A stretch of 64,000 bases of DNA from UMGS1519 sp050951005 (GCA_050951005.1 JBMNIP010000004.1:124001-188000); one strand, 5' to 3'; counted from the stretch's first letter, positions 33,273-48,073 are shown. The notes: generated by a model from the sequence alone, not told the origin. A program made the numbers and translations.

Positions 33273-35732
33273 GTGGTGCAGGCGTCAACGGCATCTGGGC
33301 ATATCGAATTGCTGGCACCGGCCGGGAACATGACCTGTCTGCATGCAGCGGTTTCCGCAGGCGCCGATGCGGTCTATCTGGGTGCGGGGGATTTCAATGC
33401 CCGACGCAATGCCGGCAACTTCACCCTCGAGGAAATGCCCGAAGCCTGCAGGTATGCGCATCTTCGCGGGGTGAAAATCTACTTGACGGTCAACACCGTT
33501 GTGCTGCCCCGTGAGCTCGCTGCTGCCTTGGAACTGATACGCCAAGGGTATCGTGCAGGAGTTGATGCCTTCATTGTGCAGGACCTGGGACTTGCGTCGG
33601 CTATTCATCGGACGCTTCCGGATTGTGTCTGGCATGCATCGACTCAGATGAATATCCATAACAAGGCAGGCGTTCGTTTTGCTGCTGCGCTCGGCGCCGC
33701 CCGTATTACCTTTTCCCGTGAACTGAACCTGGCTGAAATCGCCGATCTCACCGCTGAGGCAAAGCGTCTGGGAATGGACACCGAGATCTTCGGCCATGGC
33801 GCGTTATGCATCTGCTATTCGGGCCAGTGCCTGATGTCATCGTTGATCGGGGGGCGCTCGGCAAATCGCGGGCTGTGCGCGCAGGCATGTCGATTGCCCT
33901 ACACCTTGCATAATCGCGCGGTGAGCAAAGACCTGCCCGCTCCGGGTGAGCACCTCCTGTCTCCAAAGGACCTTTCCACTATCGATCTCATTCCCCGCAT
34001 CATGGAAACGGGAGTCGGTTCGCTGAAAATAGAAGGGCGCATGAAATCGCCTGAATACGTGCACGCGGTGGTGGGGGTGTACCGCGCGGTGCTCGACCGT
34101 GTTGAGGCGGGCGCCGATCCCGCTCGGGCAACGAAAGAAGAGGAGCGCATCCTCTCCGAGGCGTTCTCGCGCGGGTTCACGCAGGCATATCTGGTCGGCG
34201 ATACCGGAAACGATATCATGAGCTACCAGCGGCCGAACAATCGGGGCGTTCCGGTGGGGCGTGTCGCCGCAGTGCGCGGCAACAGGGTGTCGTTCAAGGC
34301 AAAACCTGCGGTATATCCCGGTGACGTGCTGGAATTCTGGACGGGTAGGGGCCGTTTCGCCCATACGGTATCCGAGGATGATCGAACCGGCTCCGATGTG
34401 CTCGTGACGGTAAACCACGGAGTGGCTAAGGGCGATCGGGTGTTCCGTGTACGGGAAGCAGCAGCCCAATTCGTGGACGATAGCCGCAAACCTCGCGTCC
34501 CCATTACGGGCACCGTTACCCTGCGCATCGGCAAGCCCCTCACGGCATCGTTTCAAACAGCCGCGGGCCTCAAGGCCAAAGCGGAGGGGCCCGTGGTAGA
34601 AGCAGCTCGTACGAAGGCGGTTACCGCTCATGACGTGCGGGCCCATATCGATCGCTTGGGGCAGACTCCGTTCGTGCTCAAGCGCTCCGAGGACCTGACG
34701 GTCGAGCTCGACGAGGGGGTGGGCATAGGTTTCTCCCAGCTCCATAAGGTCCGTTCTGCTGCTCTCGATGCGCTCGAGCAGGCAATCGTTGCCGACGCAC
34801 AAGGCGATCGCACCCTCTCACGTGCAATCCGCCTCCCACGCCCTGCACCCATTCATCCGTCAGGTTGCCAGGTGGCCGTCCTTGCAGCGAATCCTACCTG
34901 CGCCCGTGCAGCGAAGCGCGCTGGCGCAGACCTCATATACGTGTCTGCCCTCAACTATCGTCGGGGTACCGCCCAGGTCGCCGGCCAGCTGTCTGGTACA
35001 GTGGAGCAGGCGGGATACCCGAACCGTGCAATCATCGCCCTTCCCGCCATTTCCCACGACGGCATTGCCGGTACGCGTGAGGAGCGCTTCGGATTCGATG
35101 CCCGGACGTTCATGAAGCCGGGTAAATCCATATATGTGGAGAATTACGGGCAACTTGCCGATGCCGTGGATCAAGGATGTCGGATAGAAATCGGACCGCA
35201 TATCCCCATCATGAACAGCGAGGCGCTCGATGCTGCATCGCGTCTGGGAGCGCATCGGGTTTGGCTCTCTCCCGAATTGTCATTGGGGCAGATCCAGGAT
35301 CTGGGTACCGATCGCCCGGTGGAACTGGGTTTGACCATAGTCGGTGCAAACGAGCTGATGGTAACCGAGCATTGCCTTCTCATGAGCCAGGGGCCCTGTA
35401 ATCAGGATTGTACTTCGTGCGCTCGGCGCAAGAGCCCCCATTACCTCAAGGATCGGCGTGGATACGAGATGCCGGTTGTCACCGATTGCTGCGGGCGCAG
35501 CCATCTGTACAACGCCGTGCCGCTTGATATCACACATCTCCTTCCCGATCTTGTGCAAGCCGGCATCGACGCGGTGATGGTCGACGCGACGCTGATGAAT
35601 GGCGAGCAGACCACCGAAGCGGTTCGTCGTGCGGTGCGCGCCCGCGATCATGCGGTATCCGATGGCGTCGCATTGAGCAAACCCAAGGGCGGGAGCACGA
35701 CAACCGGCCTTATCTTCCGCGGGGTCCAATAA
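33273..35732 (+). CDS. U32 family peptidase / RlhA-like protein
   Basis: An 819-residue protein with the U32 TIM-barrel at the N-terminus: IELLAPAGNMTCLHAAVSAGADAVYLG, VWHASTQMNIHNKAG, FSRELNL, then a cysteine cluster GALCICYSGQCLMSS and CAQACRLPY that binds an iron-sulfur cluster. A DUF3656-like C-terminal region and a second U32-like part (DLIYVSALNYR, GPHIPIMNSEAL, late CNQDCTSCARR) complete it. Homologues include collagenase-like proteases and the RlhA/TrhP RNA hydroxylation factors, so an RNA-modifying role using prephenate is as likely as proteolysis. The GTG at 33273 is preceded at 8 bases by GGGAG. Confidence 0.85.
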   Translation: MVQASTASGHIELLAPAGNMTCLHAAVSAGADAVYLGAGDFNARRNAGNFTLEEMPEACRYAHLRGVKIYLTVNTVVLPRELAAALELIRQGYRAGVDAFIVQDLGLASAIHRTLPDCVWHASTQMNIHNKAGVRFAAALGAARITFSRELNLAEIADLTAEAKRLGMDTEIFGHGALCICYSGQCLMSSLIGGRSANRGLCAQACRLPYTLHNRAVSKDLPAPGEHLLSPKDLSTIDLIPRIMETGVGSLKIEGRMKSPEYVHAVVGVYRAVLDRVEAGADPARATKEEERILSEAFSRGFTQAYLVGDTGNDIMSYQRPNNRGVPVGRVAAVRGNRVSFKAKPAVYPGDVLEFWTGRGRFAHTVSEDDRTGSDVLVTVNHGVAKGDRVFRVREAAAQFVDDSRKPRVPITGTVTLRIGKPLTASFQTAAGLKAKAEGPVVEAARTKAVTAHDVRAHIDRLGQTPFVLKRSEDLTVELDEGVGIGFSQLHKVRSAALDALEQAIVADAQGDRTLSRAIRLPRPAPIHPSGCQVAVLAANPTCARAAKRAGADLIYVSALNYRRGTAQVAGQLSGTVEQAGYPNRAIIALPAISHDGIAGTREERFGFDARTFMKPGKSIYVENYGQLADAVDQGCRIEIGPHIPIMNSEALDAASRLGAHRVWLSPELSLGQIQDLGTDRPVELGLTIVGANELMVTEHCLLMSQGPCNQDCTSCARRKSPHYLKDRRGYEMPVVTDCCGRSHLYNAVPLDITHLLPDLVQAGIDAVMVDATLMNGEQTTEAVRRAVRARDHAVSDGVALSKPKGGSTTTGLIFRGVQ

Positions 35733-35757
35733 CGGTTCGCGGTGCATGCGGCCATCC

Positions 35758-35784
35758 TTTGGCTTTGAAGCGATATGCTACAAT
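35758..35784 (+). promoter_or_regulatory. Candidate tyrS promoter with extended -10
   Basis: TGCTACAAT (-10 at 35779-35784 with an upstream TG) follows TTTGGC (35758-35763) by 15 bases. It lies 29 bases before the tyrS start. Confidence 0.5.
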
Positions 35785-35812
35785 GCCCGCCATATGAGAT
35801 AACGAAAGGCAA

Positions 35813-37027
35813 ATGATGCTTTCAGCTGAAGAACAATTCCATATCCTGCAATCAGGCGCCGCCGAGATCATTCCCGAAGATCTGCTGAAGAAGAAGCTCG
35901 CGCGCGGCGAATCGCTCAATATCAAACTGGGTGTCGACCCGACGGCCCCCGATATCCATATCGGCCATGCCGTGCCGCTTCGCAAACTCCGTCAATTCCA
36001 GGACCTCGGCCATCACGTCACGCTCATTATCGGCGATGGAACGGCGTTGATCGGCGATCCGAGCGGTAGAAACGCCACACGCCCTCAGCTTTCCCGCGAA
36101 CAGGTGATGGCCAATGCCCAAACCTATGTCGACCAGGCATTCAAGATCCTCGATCGCGATAAGACCACGCTGCGATACAACTCCGAATGGATTCTCGACC
36201 TGGATATGGAAAAGCTTCTCAAGCTTATGTCCCATTTCACAGTTGCGCGTATCCTGGAGCGCGATGATTTCACGAAGCGCTATAAGGCCAATCTCCCGAT
36301 CAGCCTGCATGAATTCCTCTATCCGGTGATGCAAGCCTACGATTCGGTCGTCATCGAAGCCGATGTCGAACTTGGCGGCACTGATCAGCTGTTCAATCTG
36401 CTGGCGGGGCGCGAGCTCATGGAGAAACTCGGCATGGAGCCTCAGGTATGCCTGACGCTGCCGCTGCTCGAGGGCACTGACGGTGTAAAGAAAATGTCGA
36501 AAAGCTACGGCAACTACATCGGACTTACGGACGAGCCGCAGGATATGTTCGGCAAGATCATGAGCATCCCCGATGACCTGATGGTCAAGTATTACCGGTT
36601 GGCCTCGACCGTTCCGGTTTCCCAGGTCGATAAGATCGAGCGGGATCTTGCCGACGGTACCGCCGACCCGAATAAGACGAAGCGCGCTTTGGCCCGCAAT
36701 ATAGTGGCAGCATATTACGACGAGGATCAGGCGCGGGAGGCCGAGGCCGCTTTCGATCGCCAATTCAAGAAACATGAGATTCCTGACGATATTCCCGAAC
36801 GCGCCGTCGATCTTTCCACCAACGATGAGGGCAAGGTATATCTGGCCCGCATACTCCATGAAACGGGTCTCGCGCAAAGTGCGGGAGAAGCGCGCCGTCT
36901 GATTGACGGCGGCGGCGTAAAGATCAACGGGGAAACGGTTCCCGCGAAAGAATACAACGTCGACCCCGAAGCGCTGTCGCACGCCGTACTGCAAGTGGGG
37001 AAACGCAAATTTGTGCGATTGGCATAA
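35813..37027 (+). CDS. tyrS: Tyrosyl-tRNA synthetase
   Basis: The 404-residue class Ic synthetase has the HIGH motif in APDIHIGHAVPL (about residue 50), the KMSKS loop in KKMSKSYGNYIGL (about 228) and a C-terminal S4 RNA-binding domain (AGEARRLIDGGGVKINGETV). It charges tRNA-Tyr. An alternative start at the second methionine (35816) is possible. The gene ends 17 bases before a strong terminator and lies upstream of the rRNA operon on the same strand. Confidence 0.96.
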   Translation: MMLSAEEQFHILQSGAAEIIPEDLLKKKLARGESLNIKLGVDPTAPDIHIGHAVPLRKLRQFQDLGHHVTLIIGDGTALIGDPSGRNATRPQLSREQVMANAQTYVDQAFKILDRDKTTLRYNSEWILDLDMEKLLKLMSHFTVARILERDDFTKRYKANLPISLHEFLYPVMQAYDSVVIEADVELGGTDQLFNLLAGRELMEKLGMEPQVCLTLPLLEGTDGVKKMSKSYGNYIGLTDEPQDMFGKIMSIPDDLMVKYYRLASTVPVSQVDKIERDLADGTADPNKTKRALARNIVAAYYDEDQAREAEAAFDRQFKKHEIPDDIPERAVDLSTNDEGKVYLARILHETGLAQSAGEARRLIDGGGVKINGETVPAKEYNVDPEALSHAVLQVGKRKFVRLA

Positions 37028-37044
37028 CGTTTGACCATAAACTG

Positions 37045-37089
37045 ACGGTGAGGGCCTGCTGCATGCGCGCGCAGGCCGTCACCGTTTCA
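37045..37089 (+). terminator. tyrS terminator
   Basis: A long stem ACGGTGA + GGCCTGC (37045-37059) pairs with GCAGGCC + TCACCGT (37071-37085), with one internal mismatch, followed by TTTC. It separates tyrS from the rRNA operon. Confidence 0.8.
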
Positions 37090-37278
37090 GGAACATTTGC
37101 AGGGTCTATGGTTATCACCGATTGCACTTGAATGCCGTTCCTTTCGAGCGTATAACACTATCTCGCGTCGCGGGAAGCGATAGCGTATCAGGAGTAAGCG
37201 GCCCCATGGGGCACGCAGATTCGATTCGACGCAAGATTGTGTTTGGGAAATGGATTTCACTATTTCCTGTCCAATAAC

Positions 37279-37307
37279 TTGACTTCGAACGGTTTCCAGC
37301 GTAATCT
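37279..37307 (+). promoter_or_regulatory. rRNA operon promoter
   Basis: TTGACT (37279-37284) and TAATCT (37302-37307) are 17 bases apart, about 235 bases upstream of 16S. It is the only near-consensus promoter seen between tyrS and the rRNA genes. Confidence 0.65.
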
Positions 37308-37313
37308 TTATTC

Positions 37314-37540
37314 TTGCGCCAAGGGAAATTCCCGAGGCGGCGGGCCCCCGGCGGGGGCCGGCGCGAACCTTGAAAACCGGATACTGCGAGGAAGAGACGA
37401 GTCAAGCTAGAGCGTAGCGCCAGGCGGGGCGGACCGCCCCGCCTGCCGCATCATTTTTTCATACCTCGAGATTCTTTTTTCACCAAGAGGATCCGAAACG
37501 GAGCCATCAGGCCCCGCCGGGGCGCCCCCGGGCGCCCCTT
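37314..37540 (+). other. rRNA operon leader
   Basis: The transcribed leader before 16S contains a GC-rich hairpin (GGCCCCC-GGC-GGGGGCC, about 37343-37359), the string ACCTTGAAAA (37367-37376) that recurs before 23S, a T-rich stretch and a second GC-rich palindrome (GGGCGCCCC family) just before 16S. These are likely antitermination and RNase III processing elements. No ORF in it is convincing. Confidence 0.6.
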
Positions 37541-42350
<4,810 letters not shown>

Positions 42351-42464
42351 CGTCCGTCCCATGGCGAGGCGTGCGGCTATCGGGGACGCCATGCAGCCTC
42401 CAGGGCGCCGGGCCCGCGCATGGCGCGGCGGCGCGCGGAGGGCCGCGCGGGGAGCGCCCCGCGC

Positions 42465-42577
42465 GGGCGCGACCATGGAGGGGGGGATCACCCGGTCCCA
42501 TTCCGAACCCGGCAGTTAAGCCCCCCATCGCCGAAAGTACTGCGGTGCAGTCCGTGGGAGGATAGGGCGTCGCGCCC
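42465..42577 (+). rRNA. rrf: 5S ribosomal RNA
   Basis: About 113 bases closed by the terminal helix GGGCGCGAC (42465-42473) with GTCGCGCCC (42569-42577). Inside are CACCCGGTCCCATTCCGAACCCGG and AGTTAAGCCCCCCATCGCC, typical of 5S loop B/C and helix III. It lies about 115 bases after 23S. Confidence 0.93.
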
Positions 42578-42612
42578 GCGCAGGGCGCTTCCGCCTCGCG
42601 CGGAGGCGCAGG

Positions 42613-42649
42613 GGACGGCCCGGGCTCATGCCCGGGCCGTCCTTTTTTT
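42613..42649 (+). terminator. rRNA operon terminator
   Basis: A perfect 13-bp stem GGACGGCCCGGGC with loop TCAT and GCCCGGGCCGTCC, followed by seven T. It ends the rRNA transcript 36 bases after 5S. Confidence 0.95.
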
Positions 42650-42827
42650 ATCGCTTTTCATTGCTTTTCACAGGGCGAGATGGTATCTGTGAATCTTCCT
42701 GCTCATCGATTGATGATTTTCGTATTCTCATTTTTCCTTGTCAGCATTCATTTCTGTGCGTTTTCCGAACAGGGCGTCGGTTCGCTATCTCGCAAGTGCA
42801 TTGGGGCGCGCGGTGTTTGGTCTCGTG

Positions 42828-42833
42828 TATAAT
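42828..42833 (+). promoter_or_regulatory. -10 element (TATAAT) upstream of the helical-repeat gene
   Basis: Consensus TATAAT in the gap between the rRNA terminator and the gene at 42925. The following bases CAGACA are shared with the flippase promoter at 52902. No clear -35. The rest of the 42650-42924 gap is AT-rich and shows no gene. Confidence 0.45.
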
Positions 42834-42924
42834 CAGACATTGGAATTTTCTTGCCTGATTGTGTAGCTTCTTGTTTCATTCGATGAAGTCTCGCGATCAA
42901 TCTCATCTGATGGAGGAGCGTATT

Positions 42925-43527
42925 TTGAGTGAAAAGATGGATCAGCTTCGAGACGAAGCTTCTAAGGCGTTGGCGAACAAGGAAGCGATGGATCAGCTGC
43001 TCGAGGACCTGGAGGGTCCGTCACGGCGAAAACGTCAACACGCTGCTTCCGTATTGGACTTTGCGGCTCATACCGATGCGCCCAAAATGCAGCCCTACAT
43101 CGGCGATTTGGTCGATGCCCTTGATCGTCCCGAGGCCCAGACGCGTTGGGAGTGCCTTGAGGCGCTTGCGGTGATGGTCGACGTGGATTCCCGTTCCTGT
43201 GATCGTGCATTCGACGGCGCGGAGACGGCGCTCTTCGATGAGGATAATGGGTTGCTGCGCCTTGCCGCAGTCCGTTTCCTGTGTAAGTGGGGAAGCACGA
43301 CTGAGAAGCGTTCGGAGAAAGTTTGGCCGCTCATCGATGAAACCATCCAGTGCTATCACGGTGATCCGGAGTTCAACGAGATGCTCAATGCTATCAATGA
43401 GTTCTCACAAGGCAAGCTTTCTCAATCGGTAAAAGAGCAGTTGCGTCTGCGTTTGTCATTCGATGCCGAGAACGGAAAAGGCTCGATGAAAACGCGTGCC
43501 GCTCAAATCCTTGCCAATCTATCTTAG
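42925..43527 (+). CDS. HEAT-like helical repeat protein of unknown function
   Basis: A 200-residue all-helical protein. Paired helices such as RRKRQHAASVLDFAA, QTRWECLEALAVMV and NGLLRLAAVRFLCKWG resemble HEAT/PBS-lyase repeats, so it is probably a scaffold or protein-binding module; the sequence gives no enzymatic motif. The start is TTG at 42925, because a perfect GGAGGAG (42912-42918) stands 6 bases upstream; ATG at 42910 would place the ribosome binding site inside the gene. It is followed by acnA after 18 bases, suggesting one transcript. Confidence 0.75.
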   Translation: MSEKMDQLRDEASKALANKEAMDQLLEDLEGPSRRKRQHAASVLDFAAHTDAPKMQPYIGDLVDALDRPEAQTRWECLEALAVMVDVDSRSCDRAFDGAETALFDEDNGLLRLAAVRFLCKWGSTTEKRSEKVWPLIDETIQCYHGDPEFNEMLNAINEFSQGKLSQSVKEQLRLRLSFDAENGKGSMKTRAAQILANLS

Positions 43528-43545
43528 TTCGAAGGGTGCAATGTC

Positions 43546-46206
43546 ATGGATACCAAATCCAGCCTGAAATCCACGCTCGCGGTTGGGCAGAAGCGATACA
43601 CGTATTATCCCGTCGACAATGTTCCCGGTTCCGAGAAGCTTCCCTATTCTCTGACCGTTCTATTGGAGAACATCCTGCGGTTGGCTCCGAACGAAGAGCA
43701 GGCGCAGAAGCTCAGCAAGCGCTTGATCGAGGCGGGTTTATCCGGTGAAGCAGGCGACGAAATCGAGTTCATGCCTTCACGTGTGCTGTTCCAGGATTTC
43801 ACCGGAGTGCCGATTTTCGTTGACTTTGCCGTTATGCGTGAAGCCTGCCAGGAACTTGGCGGCGACCCTTCGAAGGTCAACCCGAATATTCCCTGCAATT
43901 TGGTTATCGACCATTCGGTCATCGCCGATTATTCCGGGTCCGATTCGGCCCTTGATAAGAACATGGCGCTTGAATTCGCACGCAACCAAGAGCGGTATGC
44001 CTTCCTGAAATGGGCCCAGAACTCATTCGACAACGTGCATATCGTTCCCCCCGGAGCAGGCATCTGCCATCAGCTGAATATCGAACGATTTGCGAAGGTC
44101 GTCATGACCAAGGACGAAGCGGGTGAGACGCTCGCGTATTTCGATTCGCTTGTCGGTTCGGATAGCCATACACCGACGGCGAATGGCATCGGCGTTCTCG
44201 GTTGGGGCGTCGGCGGCATAGAGGCGGAGGCGGCTGCTCTTGGCCAGCCCATCACCTTGGTGGTTCCGCGCGTAATCGGCGTCGAGCTGACGGGCGAATT
44301 GCCTGAAGGTGTCACTGCTATGGATTTGAGCCTGACGTTCGCGCAGATGCTGCGCCGTGAAGGTGTGGTCGGGTCTTTCGTCGAATGCTTCGGTCCAGGC
44401 GTCGCAAATCTGTCCGCAACGCAGCGTACGTGCGTTTCGAATATGACGCCCGAGTATGGCAGCACCTGCACGCTTTTCCCGGTTGATGAGCGTACGATCG
44501 AGTATTTGAAGTTAACGGGGCGCGAGGACGATCAAGTCGCATTGGTGGAGGCGTATGCCAAGAAGCAAGGGCTTTGGGGCGGAGCCGACCAAGGCGGACG
44601 TGTCTATGCGAAAGTGCTGAAGTTGGATTTGGGCACGGTCGAGCATAATATCGCCGGTCCATCCCGCCCGCATGATCGGATTCCCCTGTCTGGCGCACGA
44701 GACGCTTTCCGCAAGGTTTGCTCTGACCGCAAGTTGGATTTGGATCGCACTGTCGAGGTGTCGGTTGGAGGTGCGAAGCGCAAGCTCGGACACGGTGCCA
44801 TTGCCATTGCAGCGGTTACCAGCTGCACGACAGCCACCGATCCGGCGATGATGCTGATGGCGGGTATTCTGGCGAAGAATGCGGTTTCGGCGGGCCTTAC
44901 CCCGAAACCGTGGGTGAAAACCATCTTCGCGCCTGGCAGCCATACCACCGAGTTGATGATGCGCCGTGCAGGGTTGATGGAGAGCCTTGAGCGTCTGGGC
45001 TTCTATACCTGCGGATTCGGCTGCATGAGCTGTATCGGCAATTCCGGCCCGCTTGCAGGTCCGATGCATGATATCGCCGACCAAGTGGAGCTGGCGAGCG
45101 TCCTTTCAGGCAACCGAAACTTCGAAGGACGCATCTCGCCGGATGTTTCCCAGAACTACCTCGCCTCACCAGCTACCGTTATCGCCTACTCGCTCGTTGG
45201 GACGATGGATTTCGATTTCGACAGCCAGCCGCTGGGAACCGATGATTTCGGCAACGATGTCTTCCTGGCCGATATTTGGCCGGAGGATGGGGAGGTGCAA
45301 ACCCTGCTGCGCACGACGGTAACCAGGGAGCTGTTCGACGAGGGAGGCAAGGGGCTGTTCGAAGGGGACAGCCGCTGGCAAGCGCTCGATAGCTCAGCGA
45401 GCGAGACCTTCGATTGGGATGTGCATTCGACTTATGTGCGCAGGGCACCGTACTTCGACGGGATGCAACCTGAAGCGCAGGCTCTCGCCCCGATTACAGG
45501 GGCGCGGGCAATCGCCGTGCTCGGAGACTTCATCACCACAGACCACATCTCGCCGGCCGGCTCGATTGCCCCCGATTCCGCCGCCGCCGCATACCTGCGT
45601 GAACAAGGGGTTGCCCAAGCAGATTTCAACACATATGGGAGCCGCCGCGGCAATCATGAGGTAATGATGCGCGGTACGTTTGCAAATGTGAAGCTGGTCA
45701 ACCAGCTTGCCGGAGGGAAGAAGGGCGGTTGGACCCGCGATTTCAACGACGGCCAAGTGAAGCTGATTTTCGATGTCGCCCAACAGGCGCGCCGGGAGAA
45801 TATCCCGCTGATCGTGCTTGCGGGCAAGATGTATGGAAGCGGCTCATCGCGCGACTGGGCGGCGAAGGGCCCGATGCTCCTGGGTGTCCGAGCGGTTATC
45901 GCGGAGAGCTTCGAACGTATCCATCGGTCGAACCTGATCGGTATGGGCGTGCTTCCGCTGCAATTCAAGGAAGGGCAGAATGCCGCATCGATCGGCTTGG
46001 ACGGTACGGAGACCTTCGATATCCAGCCGATTGATTTTTCCAACGGCTTGCCCGAACCTGCTCGGGTCACGGTGACAGCGCATACGGCCGATGGAACGGA
46101 TATCTCCTTTGAAACGGTAGTGCGCATAGATACGGCAACCGAGGGTGCCTATTTTTCCAATGGGGGCATCTTGCAGTATGTCGTGCGAAACCTTGCACGA
46201 CAATAA
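43546..46206 (+). CDS. acnA: Aconitate hydratase
   Basis: The 886-residue protein is an AcnA/IRP-type aconitase interconverting citrate and isocitrate. The [4Fe-4S] cluster cysteines are in TSCTTATDP (about residue 425) and the GCMSCIGNSGPL motif (about 490-500). Other strings are VDHSVIADYSGS-like (VIDHSVIADYSG), VGSDSHTPTANGIGVLGWGVGGIEAEA, DYITTDHISPAG (FITTDHISPAGSI), and GSGSSRDWAAKGP in the swivelling domain. It is preceded by GAAGGGTG. Its cluster would be built by the SufBCD system encoded at 57 kb. Confidence 0.95.
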   Translation: MDTKSSLKSTLAVGQKRYTYYPVDNVPGSEKLPYSLTVLLENILRLAPNEEQAQKLSKRLIEAGLSGEAGDEIEFMPSRVLFQDFTGVPIFVDFAVMREACQELGGDPSKVNPNIPCNLVIDHSVIADYSGSDSALDKNMALEFARNQERYAFLKWAQNSFDNVHIVPPGAGICHQLNIERFAKVVMTKDEAGETLAYFDSLVGSDSHTPTANGIGVLGWGVGGIEAEAAALGQPITLVVPRVIGVELTGELPEGVTAMDLSLTFAQMLRREGVVGSFVECFGPGVANLSATQRTCVSNMTPEYGSTCTLFPVDERTIEYLKLTGREDDQVALVEAYAKKQGLWGGADQGGRVYAKVLKLDLGTVEHNIAGPSRPHDRIPLSGARDAFRKVCSDRKLDLDRTVEVSVGGAKRKLGHGAIAIAAVTSCTTATDPAMMLMAGILAKNAVSAGLTPKPWVKTIFAPGSHTTELMMRRAGLMESLERLGFYTCGFGCMSCIGNSGPLAGPMHDIADQVELASVLSGNRNFEGRISPDVSQNYLASPATVIAYSLVGTMDFDFDSQPLGTDDFGNDVFLADIWPEDGEVQTLLRTTVTRELFDEGGKGLFEGDSRWQALDSSASETFDWDVHSTYVRRAPYFDGMQPEAQALAPITGARAIAVLGDFITTDHISPAGSIAPDSAAAAYLREQGVAQADFNTYGSRRGNHEVMMRGTFANVKLVNQLAGGKKGGWTRDFNDGQVKLIFDVAQQARRENIPLIVLAGKMYGSGSSRDWAAKGPMLLGVRAVIAESFERIHRSNLIGMGVLPLQFKEGQNAASIGLDGTETFDIQPIDFSNGLPEPARVTVTAHTADGTDISFETVVRIDTATEGAYFSNGGILQYVVRNLARQ

Positions 46207-46282
46207 GGGACAGTGATGTTTGGCGATAGTCCGCACGGGAAAGGCTTTGCGGCATTCGCTATAAGATGAGGGAGGAGATCAA

Positions 46283-48073
46283 GTGCCAGGACAGTTTTCT
46301 TGGGAAGATTTGCTGAGGGGCATCAACAATTCGGCAGGCCCTATGGGCCAGGAGCGCCCCTCGCAGGATTCCGGTGGGGATGACAAGCGCCCCCGTCCTT
46401 CTGCCCCGCACATCGATTTCGGCGGTATGTCTCGTGCCCAGAAAATCATCTGGGCCGTGGTCATCATCTTGGTAATCGCCTTCTGCTACTGGTGGTTCCA
46501 TCCGGCATTGAACATCCACAGTGCCGACATGTGGCTGTTCATCACCATCGTGATCCTGCTTCCGGCATTTTTGATCTTCCGCAACAAATCCCATCAGGCC
46601 TATGCGGGATCACTGGAAGAGCCTCCCGATGAGAAACGTGCCGATCGGTTCAAGAAGCTCAGCTGGATTCCACTGGGAATTTTCCTGCTGGTGATCATCG
46701 GTGGAATCTCGTCGTGGTCGTTGATTCCAGGCAATGCCGAGCGCTATGCCAATATCCTGCAGACGACGGACGAGGACTTCGCAACCGATATCGAAGAAGT
46801 CAACTACAACAACATCCCCGTCATCGATAAAGAATCGGCAGCATTGCTGGGCAACCGCACGTTGGGCGATATCCCTGAGTACGTGAGCCAATTCGAGATT
46901 AGCGATCTGTACTCGCAGATCAACTATCAGGGAAAACCGGTTCGCGTCAGTCCGCTGGGGTATGCCGACTTCTTCAAATGGCTGAACAATATGGATTCCG
47001 GCTTGCCTGCGTATGTCATCGTGGACATGACGACGCAGAACGCCAAGGTCGTCAAACTGGACAAGCACATCATGTTCAGCCAGTCCGAGCCGTTCGACCG
47101 AAACATCGACCGTTACGTACAGCTGAAATATCCGACCAAGATGTTCGGGGAGAAATCCTTTGAAATCGACGAGCAGGGCACGCCGTACTGGGTATGTCCG
47201 GTGCTCGATTACACCATCGGGCTGTTCGGAGGCGAAACGATCTCCGAAGTCATCCTGGTGAATGCCCAGACCGGAGAATGCACCCAGTATGCAATCGGCG
47301 ATTGCCCCGAATGGGTTGACCGTGCCTATCCGTCCGATTTGCTGATCAAGCAGTACAACTGGAGCGGCGCCTATGCTAACGGCTGGCTGAACAGCTGGCT
47401 TGGACAGACGGGCGTGAAGCAGACGACGCCGGGCGCCAATGGCGATGCGGGTTACAACTACATTGCGAAGGACGACGACGTATGGCTGTACACCGGTGTC
47501 ACTTCGGCTACCGATGACAATTCGATTATCGGCTTCGTGCTGATCAACCAACGTACGGCGGAGTCGCATTTCTATTCGGTTTCAGGTGCCACCGAGGAAT
47601 CGGCCATGAGCTCTGCCGAGGGCCAGGTTCAGAACCTACGGTACACATCGACGTTCCCGTTGCTGATCAACATCGGCGGACAGCCGACCTATTTCATGTC
47701 GCTTAAGGATAGCGCGGGCTTGGTGAAGAAGTATGCGATGATCGATATCCAGCGCTATCAGAACGTCGCAATCGGCGATACGGTCAGCGAATGCCAGAAG
47801 TCATACAAAGCACTGCTGGCAAGCAATGGCGTGAAGATCGACAACAACGGTTCGTCAGATGGGACGAAGACCGCCAGCGGCGTTATCAGCCGCATGGCCA
47901 CCGCTGTCGTCGACAGCAATTCGCACTACTACGTCACTTTGAAGGGCGACGACAACATCTATGACTTCCCGTTGCCGAGCATGCTCGATATCGTCCGCTA
48001 CAAGGAAGGCGATACGATCAAGTTCACCTACTACAAGGAGGATACGACCTGCTTGGTGCAGGAAATCAAGTAG
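46283..48073 (+). CDS. Large membrane protein of unknown function
   Basis: A 596-residue protein with a Gly/Pro-rich start, two membrane helices near 52-72 and 80-97, a short loop, and a third at about 125-145. A big extracytoplasmic domain follows, with EEVNYNNIPVIDKESAALLGNRTLGDIPEYVSQF, KYPTKMFGEKSFEIDEQGTPYWV and a beta-rich C-terminal domain (about 500-596, an OB-like GDTIKFTYY end). Similar proteins of unknown role occur in gut Clostridia, as I recall. GAGGAGATCAA precedes the GTG start. It stands alone between acnA and the L10 leader. Confidence 0.75.
   Translation: MPGQFSWEDLLRGINNSAGPMGQERPSQDSGGDDKRPRPSAPHIDFGGMSRAQKIIWAVVIILVIAFCYWWFHPALNIHSADMWLFITIVILLPAFLIFRNKSHQAYAGSLEEPPDEKRADRFKKLSWIPLGIFLLVIIGGISSWSLIPGNAERYANILQTTDEDFATDIEEVNYNNIPVIDKESAALLGNRTLGDIPEYVSQFEISDLYSQINYQGKPVRVSPLGYADFFKWLNNMDSGLPAYVIVDMTTQNAKVVKLDKHIMFSQSEPFDRNIDRYVQLKYPTKMFGEKSFEIDEQGTPYWVCPVLDYTIGLFGGETISEVILVNAQTGECTQYAIGDCPEWVDRAYPSDLLIKQYNWSGAYANGWLNSWLGQTGVKQTTPGANGDAGYNYIAKDDDVWLYTGVTSATDDNSIIGFVLINQRTAESHFYSVSGATEESAMSSAEGQVQNLRYTSTFPLLINIGGQPTYFMSLKDSAGLVKKYAMIDIQRYQNVAIGDTVSECQKSYKALLASNGVKIDNNGSSDGTKTASGVISRMATAVVDSNSHYYVTLKGDDNIYDFPLPSMLDIVRYKEGDTIKFTYYKEDTTCLVQEIK

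Noticed and set aside
35852..36994. 380-codon ORF antisense to tyrS
   Set aside because: tyrS carries intact HIGH and KMSKS motifs on the plus strand; the antisense frame has none.
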